64,000 bases of DNA from Ensifer canadensis (GTDB lineage Bacteria > Pseudomonadota > Alphaproteobacteria > Rhizobiales > Rhizobiaceae): contig NZ_CP083373.1 of NCBI RefSeq assembly GCF_017488845.2, positions 496,001 through 560,000 on the forward strand, in the 5' to 3' direction. Shown here piece after piece: positions 27,062 through 35,360 of this stretch (positions within the stretch are counted from its first letter, which is position 1; each line of letters opens with the position of its first letter). A model generated the notes under the pieces. The model did not search any database. It was not told where the DNA came from and was given only the letters and a program-made list of their open reading frames with translations. The translations under genes and the position numbers were made by a program.

Positions 27062-27820
27062 ATGAAAATCGTCGTCATCGGAGGCACAGGCCTCATTGGT
27101 TCGAAGACCGTTGAACGGCTTCGCAAGCGTGGCCACGAGGTGTTGGCTGCCTCTCCGAATTCGGGTGTAAACACAGTTACCGGAGAAGGCCTCGTCGAAG
27201 CGTTGGCCGGTGCGCAGGTCGTGATCGACCTGGCGAACTCGCCAAGCTTCGAAGAAAAGGTCGCCATGGAATTCTTCGAAGCGGCCGGCCGCAACCTCTT
27301 CGCTGCAGAAAAGACTGCAGGCGTTCGCCATCACGTAGCGCTGTCGGTCGTCGGTACCGACCGCATGCAGGCGATGGGGTATTTCCGCGCCAAGCTGCGC
27401 CAGGAGGAGCACATCCGGAATTCCGGCATTCCCTACACGATCGTCCACGCGACGCAGTTCTTCGAGTTCGTGGGGGCCATCGCTCAATCGGCGACCGAGG
27501 GAACGAATGTTCGCGCGCCCACGGGCGCTTTCCAGCCGATAGCAGCAGACAATGTCGCCGATGCCATGGCCGATGCCGCTCTGGCCGAGCCGGTAAACGG
27601 CGTAATCGAGATCGCCGGTCCGGAGCTAGCCCCTATGAACGAGTTCATCGCGCGTTACCTCAAGGCTACCAACGATCCGCGCACCCTCGTCGCTGACCCT
27701 AACGCCTGTTATTTCGAGATCGAGATCAATGACCGGACACTGGTTCCGGACGACAGCGCCCGCCTCGGCGCGATCCACTTCGAGGATTGGCTACAGTCCC
27801 CCGCCGCCCAGAAGAAGTAA
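27062..27820 (+). CDS. NmrA/SDR-like NAD(P)-binding protein
   Basis: The 252-residue protein starts at ATG 27062 after GGAG. The Rossmann motif GGTGLIGSKTVERL is at residues 8-21, with further atypical-SDR features (VVIDLANSPS, ALSVVGTDRMQ, YFRAKLRQEEHIRNSGIPYTIV). The YxxxK-like pair YFRAK is present. Such proteins act as NAD(P)-dependent reductases or redox sensors and are often controlled by Rrf2-family regulators, one of which lies upstream. Substrate unknown. Confidence 0.88.
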   Translation: MKIVVIGGTGLIGSKTVERLRKRGHEVLAASPNSGVNTVTGEGLVEALAGAQVVIDLANSPSFEEKVAMEFFEAAGRNLFAAEKTAGVRHHVALSVVGTDRMQAMGYFRAKLRQEEHIRNSGIPYTIVHATQFFEFVGAIAQSATEGTNVRAPTGAFQPIAADNVADAMADAALAEPVNGVIEIAGPELAPMNEFIARYLKATNDPRTLVADPNACYFEIEINDRTLVPDDSARLGAIHFEDWLQSPAAQKK

Positions 27821-27995
27821 GCGCCCGCGCATATTCCATTTGGGTTCGCCGTCCCGGCAGACCTCTGCTCACCGACCCTAACCGCAGCCCTTGTCTGGCA
27901 TCGACAACGCTATGGCACCGGTGGCCGGCGCCATAGCGATTCTAACCAACACCGAGATACCCGGCTGTGCCGACGAGCGCTGTCAGGAGGAATCC

Positions 27996-28382
27996 ATGCG
28001 CATTGAAAAACTCTATCCCATGACGTCGGCTGATGTTGATCGATGTCGCCGCGACGCTGCAGGCTGCTGCCCTGACGCTTTCCAATCCGGGGATCGAATT
28101 GGCCGTCGTCAGCGAGGAAGGCGGCAAGGCGGCGGGGGTGCTCAGCAAATCCGATCTCATTCGCTGATGAGTCGCAACATCATTTCCTGCAGCCCGGGCG
28201 ACGAATTGCAGGCCGCATGGCAGGTCATGATGGAAAACCGCATCCAGAACATGCCGGTCCTCGGCAACGATGCGAAACCGCTCGGTGTCCTGGATATCCG
28301 CGACGCGCTGAGAGTGCTCTTCGAGCAGGAACAACTGCAGGAACATATGTTGGCGAACTACATCGCTGGCATTGGTTACTAA
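27996..28382 (+). pseudogene. CBS-domain pair protein, frameshifted and shortened
   Basis: From ATG 27996 the start MRIEKLYPMTSADV is right for a CBS protein, but the frame then turns to nonsense. The next frame carries on with LIDVAATLQAAALTLSNPGI and VVSEEGGKAAGVLSKSDLIR to a TGA. The first frame resumes at LMSRNIISCSPGDELQAAW through MPVLGNDAKPLGVLDIRDAL. About a dozen residues between the two CBS halves are missing. The second CBS domain could still be translated, but the protein is broken. It lies just upstream of the channel gene, with which it was probably co-expressed. Confidence 0.65.
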
Positions 28383-28406
28383 TCGCCGGATCTTGGGACG
28401 ATCGTC

Positions 28407-29087
28407 ATGTTTCAAGCATATCTGATTGAAATCGCCGCTGCGCCGCTGGCATGGCTGATTATTCTTGGCCTGACCGGAATAGCCGTGTGGAAATTCATCG
28501 GTCCGACGCGCTCCAATCTGCGGCTTGTGGTGCAGATCATCTTCTTTACGGCCATGACTTCCGTCATCGTTCTCGCAGATATTCCGCTTGGTCAATCGCA
28601 AGGCCTGGGTATTGGCGACGAGCAGGCGGCTTTCATCGTCTTCGCCCAGTTGCTGTGGTGGCTCCATCTCTCTTGGGCCGTCATCGGGTTCGTGCGGATC
28701 TATCTGGTTCTGGAAGGTAGGCCACGCGAGGCCCGTTTGCTGCAGGATATCGTCGTCGGCGCGGTTTACATGTGCGTCACGCTCGCCGCCCTCGCTTTCG
28801 TTTTCGGCGCCCCTGTTGGAACGCTGATTGCGACTTCCGGCGTCATAGCCATTGCGCTCGGCCTTGCTCTTCAGAACACACTCGGCGACGTATTTTCCGG
28901 TGTCGCTCTCAATCTCGGGCACACCTATGTGCTGGGCGACTGGATCCTCCTTGAGGACGGCACGGAAGGACGCGTCATTGCAAGTACCTGGCGCTCGACG
29001 CAGATTTTAACGGGCGCCAACAATATCGTGGTCCTGCCCAACAGCGTCCTTGCGAAGCTAAAGCTGACTAATACCAACCGTCATTGA
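28407..29087 (+). pseudogene. MscS-type channel with cNMP-binding domain: N-terminal half, cut by IS630
   Basis: The first 221 codons encode four or five transmembrane segments and the MscS pore and beta domain (SGVIAIALGLALQNTLGDVFSG, YVLGDWILLEDGTEGRV, NNIVVLPNSVLAKLKLTN). After LTN the frame enters the IS630 end and stops within six codons. The remaining 276 codons resume at 30232. Joining 28407-29070 to 30232-31058 gives an uninterrupted ORF of 496 residues. The intact protein would be a small-conductance channel gated or modulated by a cyclic nucleotide. The truncated product still has its pore helices but not the C-terminal regulatory part. Confidence 0.85.
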
Positions 29088-29642
29088 TCAGAACCCTTGC
29101 GCCCATTGCCGTCGGCCAATTGACATGATTTTCCATGGCCGCTCCTGTAGTGTTCGCCAAGCGTAGCAGCAGTGGTCGACGATATCCTCGTAGGACTTGA
29201 AGACGCGGTTGGATAGCCAGTTATCCCTCATGAACTGCCAGATGTTTTCGACGGGATTCAGTTCCGGCGATTTCGGCGGCAAAGGCAGGATGGTGATGTT
29301 TTCTGGGACGGCCAGGTTGTTGGACATGTGCCATCCCGCCTGGTCCATGATGAGAATGGCGTGCCCATCCTCAGTGACGTTTCTGGCGATTTCAATCAGA
29401 TGCTGGTTCATGGCATGAGTATCGCACCAGGGCATGACGAGGGCGGCGGCCTTGCCGTGCTGGGGGCAGATCGCGCCGAAGATATAGGCCGAGCGGGTGC
29501 GCTGGTCGTGCGGCGCAGATGGCCTTGATCCACGCTTGGCCCAGCGGCGGGTGATCTTGTTCTTCTGCCCGATACGGGCCTCGTCCTGGAACCAGATTTC
29601 GATCACTTTGCCCTTGGCGGGACCGGCGGCGATTTCTGCCAC
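29088..29642 (-). CDS. IS630 transposase, downstream frame (DDE catalytic part)
   Basis: The 184-residue ORF has the catalytic acids of the family: first Asp in IEIWFQDEARIG, second Asp in AILIMDQAGWHMS, and Glu in SPELNPVENIWQFMR. It lacks its own N-terminal DNA-binding part, which is in the preceding frame. Expression as a fusion by -1 frameshifting at the A7 run is likely. All three acids are present, so the element may still be active. Confidence 0.9.
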   Translation of the reverse strand: MAEIAAGPAKGKVIEIWFQDEARIGQKNKITRRWAKRGSRPSAPHDQRTRSAYIFGAICPQHGKAAALVMPWCDTHAMNQHLIEIARNVTEDGHAILIMDQAGWHMSNNLAVPENITILPLPPKSPELNPVENIWQFMRDNWLSNRVFKSYEDIVDHCCYAWRTLQERPWKIMSIGRRQWAQGF

Positions 29643-30148
29643 AGTGGTGGGGAAGTTTTTTTAAATGCCTCAGCCGCCTCGGCATCCTGCGCATGATGCC
29701 TCGGGCGAGCCGAGAGCTTGCGGTAGCCCATTGATCGCACTTCGCGACCCAAGGTCTCTTCACTCACCGAGACCCGGAACTCTTCCCAAATCCACTGGGC
29801 CAGATCACACAGACGCCAGCGAACGACGCCGTCGAGATAAGGCGTGGGGCCGCGCTCGATGGCTTGTGCCAGGGCTGTGCGCTGATCTTCGTTCAACAGT
29901 GACGGCTTGCCCGGAGCCTTCCCGTTGACCAGCCCGTCGGGACCGCGTGCGTTGAAGCGAACCACCCAGTCGCGCACGATCTGAACTGTCACGCTGCCGA
30001 TCCGAGCAGCATTTGCGCGAGAGCCGCCATCATAGATCGATGCGAGGGCGAGAAGACGCCGAGCTTGGTCGGCATCTCGTGTCTGCCGAGCCAGACGCCG
30101 CAACCCATCCCCATCATACTCTGACCGCAACGAAATCGCCGAACCCAT
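29603..30148 (-). CDS. IS630 transposase, upstream frame (DNA-binding part)
   Basis: This 181-residue ORF contains the helix-turn-helix region (SRANAARIGSVTVQIVRDWVVRF in parts, then DGLVNGKAPGKPSLL) and the second HTH (LCDLAQWIWEEFRVSVSEETL). It overlaps the catalytic ORF by 40 bases. At a run of seven A (29656-29662, minus strand) a -1 slip would join it to the DDE frame, as AFKK then NFPTTVAEIAAG. Without the slip it ends after ~20 unrelated residues. Confidence 0.85.
   Translation of the reverse strand: MGSAISLRSEYDGDGLRRLARQTRDADQARRLLALASIYDGGSRANAARIGSVTVQIVRDWVVRFNARGPDGLVNGKAPGKPSLLNEDQRTALAQAIERGPTPYLDGVVRWRLCDLAQWIWEEFRVSVSEETLGREVRSMGYRKLSARPRHHAQDAEAAEAFKKTSPPLWQKSPPVPPRAK
29656..29662 (-). 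other. A7 slippery heptamer for -1 frameshift in IS630
   Basis: Seven consecutive A on the minus strand, reading TTT-AAA-AAA-AC in the upstream frame. A one-base backward slip moves reading from the ORF ending at 29603 into the DDE ORF and restores the family-like join KKNFPTTVAEIA. Confidence 0.7.
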
Positions 30149-30191
30149 CGCAAACCTCCTGTTTGCGCCATCGATTCAGATTCGTCGGCTT

Positions 30192-31058
30192 TTGGGAATC
30201 ATGAGAGTCAGACTCAGTGACGATTGGTATAATGTCAGCCGGCCGGATGAGACGCATCTTCTCAAGAAGACGGTACGGGTGGTACCGACACACGCTCCTT
30301 CGTTTATCGAGGAGGCCATGCTGACGGTTCTGGCGGGCTGCAATTCCATCATGCGGGAGCCGCCGCCCTTGGTTTCGCTGAGCGGCGTGGATGCAACCGC
30401 GCTGGAAATTCATCTGTTTTTCCGGGTGAGCAATCCGATGCTGAGGATGAAGGCGCAAAACGAGGTGATCGACCGCTTCTACCGACATTGCCGATCCGCC
30501 GGTATCCAGCTTGCGATGCCGCCCTCGGCGATGGCCACCATCAATGGAACCCCGTCGAATGAAACAGCCAGGCCACCTGATGTGACGCTGCAGGAGGTCA
30601 TCGATGAAAATCCAATCTTCTCCGGACTGACGCGACCCGAAAGAGAAAAATTGGCCCAATCGGGCATAGAGCGTGAATATCGCAAGGGGGATGTCATCGT
30701 CTCCCAGGGACAGTCGCTGCCCTCGATGACGATTATCCGCACCGGCGTCGTATCGATGCAGCATGACCAGCAGGAACACCGGCGCCTTTCGGCGGGCGAC
30801 TTCTTTGGTGAAACCGGGCTCCTCGCGGGAATGCACGAAGCTTACACGCTGCAAGCGCTGACGCGGATCGCCGCCTACGAGATCGACCAGAAGAGTTTCG
30901 CGCGCCTGATCGCCGACCGTCCGGCGATAGCCGAGGAGGTCGCGGCGATGCTATCCGCATGTTCCGGCGACAACAGCCAGCTACCGATGGCAGCGGCAAA
31001 ACACGAACGGAGCGCCTCCGCTTTCTTGAAGTCGATCCGGACGATCTTCAGCACCTGA
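30192..31058 (+). pseudogene. MscS-type channel: C-terminal half with cyclic-nucleotide-binding domain
   Basis: From the IS boundary the frame continues VSRPDETHLLKKTVRVV, the MscS C-terminal alpha/beta domain, then a cNMP-binding (CRP-like) domain at about residues 140-260 of this ORF: NPIFSGLTRPEREKLAQ, GDVIVSQGQSLPSMTII and SAGDFFGETGLLAGMHEA. An ATG at 30192 lies inside the IS end and only chance keeps it in frame. Alone it would be a soluble fragment. It is the rest of the gene starting at 28407. Confidence 0.85.
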
Positions 31059-31109
31059 ATGTCGGCCGCAGGCCGAAAACCATCGAACACACCAAAGAAG
31101 GACGAGACC

Positions 31110-31703
31110 ATGGGCGTGAAACTCTTTTACGCGCCGGGCGCCTGCAGCCTGGCGAGCCACATCTGCCTGATCGAAGGAAACGTGCAGTTCGAAGCCGAAC
31201 ATGTCGATTTGAAAACGAAGATTACCGCATCGGGGGATGATTTTCGCGCGGTGACCGCCAAGGGATATGTGCCGGCGCTGATGCTCGACAGTGGCGAAGT
31301 CGTCACCGAAAATGTTGCGGTGTTGGCTTATCTAGCGGGAGAACTGCCGGCGCTCGACGTCAGCGGCGAGTTGGGCCGTACCCGGCTGATCGAGGTGCTA
31401 GCCTATCTCTCCACGGAAATCCACAAGAGCTTCGAATCCTTATTCCTGGGTGCCAACACGAAGGAACACGCCAAAACTAGCGCCTCCATCACCTATCGCC
31501 TTCAGTATCTCGCCGACCATATGCGTGACGAATACCTGTTCGGCGATCATCCGAGCGTGGCCGATTTCTATCTGTTCGTGATGATGAGCTGGGCCAAGAT
31601 CTTCGGCGTCGAAATCCCGGCGCCGCTGCTTGCGCTCGATAGGCGCCTGCTGGCGCGGCCTTCGGTCCAGGCCGCGTTGAGGAGTGAAGGGCTCGCCACC
31701 TGA
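31110..31703 (+). CDS. Glutathione S-transferase
   Basis: The ATG at 31110 gives 197 residues. The thioredoxin-like N-terminal domain starts KLFYAPGACSLASHICL, with the Ser/Cys region typical of the beta class (GACS), then YVPALMLDSGEVVTENVAVLAYLA, the glutathione-binding site. The helical C-terminal domain includes YLFGDHPSVADFYLFVMM. It conjugates glutathione to electrophiles or reduces peroxides in the cytoplasm. It lies 51 bases after the channel gene end and may have shared its transcript, which is now interrupted by IS630. Confidence 0.93.
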   Translation: MGVKLFYAPGACSLASHICLIEGNVQFEAEHVDLKTKITASGDDFRAVTAKGYVPALMLDSGEVVTENVAVLAYLAGELPALDVSGELGRTRLIEVLAYLSTEIHKSFESLFLGANTKEHAKTSASITYRLQYLADHMRDEYLFGDHPSVADFYLFVMMSWAKIFGVEIPAPLLALDRRLLARPSVQAALRSEGLAT

Positions 31704-31773
31704 CAACCGCCCGCGTCTCTCCAGACAGGCCTTTTAGGCTCCTCCGCGTCAGCGGCGGACGTCTGTCCGGCGC

Positions 31774-31959
31774 TCATAGTGGGTACGCCTCAGCCGCGTT
31801 TAAGGCCAAAATTGCCTTGCGAATCTTCGCCCTATCCTTCGGAACAGGTGTTTTTGTCGCAAGCTCCCATATACCTTTCTCATAAAATAGGCCGTAGTGC
31901 TGTCTCGCTCTAAGACGCACCATGGCAATTCCTAGTGCAATGGGGTCGGGTTGAGGCAT
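31774..31959 (-). CDS. Hypothetical small protein divergent from the kinase
   Basis: A 61-residue ORF starts at ATG 31959, and its start codon overlaps that of the kinase on the other strand (CATG). The product (start MPQPDPIALGIAMVRLRARQ, then ELATKTPVPKDRAKIRK) is basic and helical in character. I do not recognise it. The overlap of start codons would be odd for two real genes; the kinase could instead start at 31985. Confidence 0.3.
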   Translation of the reverse strand: MPQPDPIALGIAMVRLRARQHYGLFYEKGIWELATKTPVPKDRAKIRKAILALNAAEAYPL

Positions 31960-34588
31960 GTCGAACTCCGCCGGAACGTCGGGGATGGATAGTAGTGGTG
32001 GATCGCAAGGCCCACCCGATATCGATGCCGTACAGGCGGCGAAGCTGGTCGAGCGGATCACCGGCAATGCCTGGGCCGCCGATGCCGCGGGCAAACTTAT
32101 CTATGTGACACCGGCCGCGCTCGCCTTTTTCGGCGCAAGCCCGGAAAGCCTCAATTCGCAGCCGGATAAGAATACGTTCGACTGGAGACGGGTCATCCAC
32201 CCGGAAGATTACGATGCAGCCGCTGTCGCATGGCGCCGGTGCTTGCAGACGGGCGAGCAATACACTGTCGAGCACCGAACGCTGCGTGCGACCGGAATCT
32301 ATGGCTGGGTGCGCAGCACCGGGCAGCCGATCCGTGACGGGGAGGGCGCAATCGCCGGATGGTACGGCACGCTAAGCGACATCGCCCTCCCCGAAGACAC
32401 CGATAGCCCGCATGCCGGTCGACCCGCTTGGGACCCCCTTTTGTCGATGGACACGGTACATCCGCACGACAGGCTAATCGACGAGCAGGCGGCTGCGCGA
32501 GCCTTCTTTCACGGCATCCCCCAGATCAGAAGCTACCGCCAGCTTCAGGCGGATAGCAGCTACGAGCGGGTTGCGTTTCGTGTGGAGCCGGAATACGGGA
32601 TCAGCATCGAAGTCGATCCGGCTGTGGCACGCCAGGCCGAGTCCTGGATGATCGCGAGCTCGTTGGGTGAGACGGCTGATGCGGTCCAGGCCGCTCTTGC
32701 CGTCGAAAAGCTCTATGGCGGCGCTTGGGCGATCGACGTCACTGGACAATTTACCTATGCAACTCCAGCGGTGCAGACCTCTATCGCGATGACGCTTGAG
32801 GATCTCAACCTTCTGCTGGATGGCAAATCCTTCCTGGAAGGGGGGCGTCAGGGCTGGCAGCGCGGCACGCATCCCGACGATAGCGAAAGAATGGGAGAGA
32901 CAGTACGACACGCGCTCAGGACAGGCGAGCATTGGAACTTCGAATGCAGGATCCTGCGTGCCAACGGCGCTTATGTCTGGCACTGGGCTGCAGCCCGCCC
33001 GACGCGTGATAGGCAGGGTCGTATTACCGGGTGGTATGGAACTGCATTGGACATCGACGTGTATAAGAGAACCGAGGCTGCACTCCGCGAGCGCGAACGG
33101 CAACTGCAGCAGCTTATCGATACCGTGCCGGCGCTGATCTGGAGCGCGATGGCCAACGGAGCTCCGACCTATGTCAACAAACCCTTCACGGAAGTCACTG
33201 GGGCCACGCTCGAAGATATGATCGCGCCGGATCAATCGGCTTCGCTCGGCGTCGTTCACCCCGAGGACAGGGCGGCGGCGCGAGAGGCTTTCCTGCATTC
33301 GGTCGCGACAGGCATCCCGTATATTCAAAGATACCGTCAACACCGTGTCGGCGGTGACTATCGCTGGACCGAGACGCGGGCCGAACCGCTGCGGGATGAA
33401 TTGGGCTCGATCGTCCAATGGTGTGGCGTGAGCTCCGACATCCACGACCTCATAACCACCCAGGAAGCGCTACGCGAGAGCGAGCAACACCTCCAGCAAC
33501 TCGTCGAAACGCTGCCCGCGTTGGTCTACTGCGCCTTGCCGGATGGCAAGCCGATATATCGCAGCCAGCGGCTCCGCCAATATCTCGGTTTCAATCTCGA
33601 AGAAACGGATGGTCTCGGAAAATCCCGACTGGAAGGCACGCTCGACGCCGTGATCCATCCGCACGATCTACCTGCCGTGAAGGAACGGTATGCCCATTCG
33701 CTGGCGACCGGCGAGCCCTATTTGCTACGACATCGCCTACGGCGCTTTGACGGCGTGTACCGTTGGGTGGAGACCCGTGCTTCGGCAATGCGCAATGGTG
33801 ACGGCGAAATCGTTCAGTGGAATGGCATCTGCCTGGATATCGAGGATCAGGTCCAGACCCAAGAGGAGTTGAGCCGTGCCCAGGAAAATCTCGCCCGCTC
33901 AAGTCAGGCCGCCAGCCTGGCAGAATTATCAGCCTCAATCGCGCATGAGGTGAACCAGCCGCTTTCGGCAGTGATGAATTATTCCAGCGCCTGCCAGCGC
34001 TGGCTCACCGCCGAGCCGCCCAATATCGAACGCGCCCAGAAAACGCTAGATCGCATAGTTCATAGCGCCAATTCCGCAGCAGATGTCGTCAGCCGCATTC
34101 GCGCCCTCTTCAAGCAATCGACGGATAAGCGTGACAGTGCCGAGCTTGGCGCCGTCGTCAGGCAGGCGCGTGAACTGCTTGCAGAGGAGGCGGGTCGGCG
34201 ACGCATCAGGATGGATATCGAAGGCGAGAGTGGTCTCCGGCTCGTCGCGTTCGACCGGGTGCAGATTCAGCAAGTGTTGGTCAATCTCATGCGCAACGGC
34301 ATGGATGCGATGGCTTCCGTTTCGAACGACCGTGTTGTCCAGATCCGCGCCTTCCGGGCGGGGGATATGGTGCGCGTTGAGGTCAAGGACAGGGGGCGGG
34401 GCGTCCAGTTCCCCGACAAGATTTTCGAGCCGTTTTTTACAACCAAAGATCAGGGAATGGGCATGGGCCTCGCAATTTCCCGCTCGATCGTAGAATCGCA
34501 TGGCGGTCAGTTATGGGCAGAAAAGAATGAACCGAGCGGCGCGAATTTCGTGTTCACCCTGCCGCTCGACGTGGCGAAGATGCCATGA
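31958..34588 (+). CDS. Multi-PAS sensor histidine kinase
   Basis: The 876-residue protein has no clear membrane span. PAS/PAC units lie at about 25-142, 238-367, 378-497 and 506-630, with a degenerate half unit at about 158-215. The dimerisation box has the phospho-acceptor His663 in SASIAHEVNQPLSAV, followed by an ATPase with GVQFPDKIFEPFFTTK and MGMGLAISRSIVESHGG. It resembles FixL-type soluble kinases. The single-domain receiver 30 bases downstream is its probable partner; the FixJ-type regulator at 25384 could be another. Ligands are unknown. Start at 31958 or 31985. Confidence 0.9.
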   Translation: MSNSAGTSGMDSSGGSQGPPDIDAVQAAKLVERITGNAWAADAAGKLIYVTPAALAFFGASPESLNSQPDKNTFDWRRVIHPEDYDAAAVAWRRCLQTGEQYTVEHRTLRATGIYGWVRSTGQPIRDGEGAIAGWYGTLSDIALPEDTDSPHAGRPAWDPLLSMDTVHPHDRLIDEQAAARAFFHGIPQIRSYRQLQADSSYERVAFRVEPEYGISIEVDPAVARQAESWMIASSLGETADAVQAALAVEKLYGGAWAIDVTGQFTYATPAVQTSIAMTLEDLNLLLDGKSFLEGGRQGWQRGTHPDDSERMGETVRHALRTGEHWNFECRILRANGAYVWHWAAARPTRDRQGRITGWYGTALDIDVYKRTEAALRERERQLQQLIDTVPALIWSAMANGAPTYVNKPFTEVTGATLEDMIAPDQSASLGVVHPEDRAAAREAFLHSVATGIPYIQRYRQHRVGGDYRWTETRAEPLRDELGSIVQWCGVSSDIHDLITTQEALRESEQHLQQLVETLPALVYCALPDGKPIYRSQRLRQYLGFNLEETDGLGKSRLEGTLDAVIHPHDLPAVKERYAHSLATGEPYLLRHRLRRFDGVYRWVETRASAMRNGDGEIVQWNGICLDIEDQVQTQEELSRAQENLARSSQAASLAELSASIAHEVNQPLSAVMNYSSACQRWLTAEPPNIERAQKTLDRIVHSANSAADVVSRIRALFKQSTDKRDSAELGAVVRQARELLAEEAGRRRIRMDIEGESGLRLVAFDRVQIQQVLVNLMRNGMDAMASVSNDRVVQIRAFRAGDMVRVEVKDRGRGVQFPDKIFEPFFTTKDQGMGMGLAISRSIVESHGGQLWAEKNEPSGANFVFTLPLDVAKMP

Positions 34589-34617
34589 ACCAATAGCCTG
34601 CCATAGGGAGGAACGGT

Positions 34618-34983
34618 ATGAACAAGTCTGTGGTAGCGCTCGTCGACGACGACCCGAGCGTGCTTGCTTCATTGGCGGAACTCCTGGAATCGGCGGGATA
34701 CGAAACCCGCAGCTTCCTCTCGGGCGAGGCGTTGCTCGCTTCCGGGCTTAAGGGCGTTGACGTGTTGATTACCGATATCGGGATGCCCGGTACTGATGGA
34801 TTCGAACTCCGAGATCTTGCCCGGCAGCAGAACCCGCAACTGCCGGTATTCCTGATCACGGGGCGCCATGAAATCGCCGATCAGGACCGCGCACGCTCCA
34901 TTGACGGGTTTTTGCGAAAACCTTTTGCAGGGCACACCCTGCTTGCGGCCGTTCGCGATGCCCTGGACGATCGACAGTTTTGA
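34618..34983 (+). CDS. Single-domain response regulator (receiver only)
   Basis: The 121-residue protein is a receiver with no output domain: acidic DDDP at about 10-13, phospho-acceptor Asp53 in ITDIGMPGTDGFEL, Thr in FLITGRH and Lys in FLRKPFAG. It lies 30 bases after the kinase gene and is probably co-transcribed. It may act as a phosphate sink or pass the phosphate to another protein, as FixJ-like and DivK-like single receivers do. A ribosome site GGGAGGAACGGT precedes the ATG. Confidence 0.92.
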   Translation: MNKSVVALVDDDPSVLASLAELLESAGYETRSFLSGEALLASGLKGVDVLITDIGMPGTDGFELRDLARQQNPQLPVFLITGRHEIADQDRARSIDGFLRKPFAGHTLLAAVRDALDDRQF

Positions 34984-35360
34984 TCAGAATCCACGCTTTG
35001 GCATAGCTCCGTCCGCCCGGGCATCGCGACTGTCTTATCAAACAACCAACCGGGTGGAGGGGGCGCAAATGTCTGTTTACATCGCCGGTCGCAGAGTTTC
35101 GCGTGGGAGCGCAACACGCTCAACGCGGCCGTCTGTTTTGATCAATCGCAATCACGCCCTATTTTCGGGACGCCCTTTTAAATGCCAGCTCAAGCAACAC
35201 TGAATCCTCGCGTTCGTAAACGAACAAGCCAGCCTATCCTATTCTCTAGTGTAGCCTATCCTCTCCCTTGACCCCAATCGACTGCTCAGATGCCCCCCAA
35301 TACACTCAGCCGCATGGGCCGTGCCCGGCACGTTCCAACCCCGCGGAACAGGAGCGCATC
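34984..35360. other. Intergenic region upstream of the first MBL gene
   Basis: 377 bases without a convincing gene. It holds the inverted repeat and direct repeats listed separately at 35212-35262. A TTGACC lies at 35269-35274, but no matching -10 was seen. Confidence 0.4.
35212..35262. promoter_or_regulatory. Repeats upstream of MBL gene: GTTCGT-AA-ACGAAC and paired AGCCTATCCT
   Basis: GTTCGT and ACGAAC form an inverted repeat at 35212-35225. AGCCTATCCT occurs at 35231-35240 and again at 35253-35262, 22 bp apart (two helical turns). Such spacing suits a dimeric activator. They end about 100 bases before the MBL start. Function is inference. Confidence 0.45.

Larger units (their letters stand above)
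29071..30229 (-). mobile_element. IS630-family insertion sequence, apparently complete
   Basis: The left end reads ATACCAACCGTCATTGA and the right end, on the opposite strand, reads TACCAATCGTCACTGA: imperfect terminal inverted repeats. TA at 29069-29070 and again at 30230-30231 is the usual target duplication. The element is about 1.16 kb and carries transposase in two overlapping frames on the minus strand. Boundaries may be off by one base because of the TA/A ambiguity. It sits inside the channel gene and looks recent. Confidence 0.88.
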
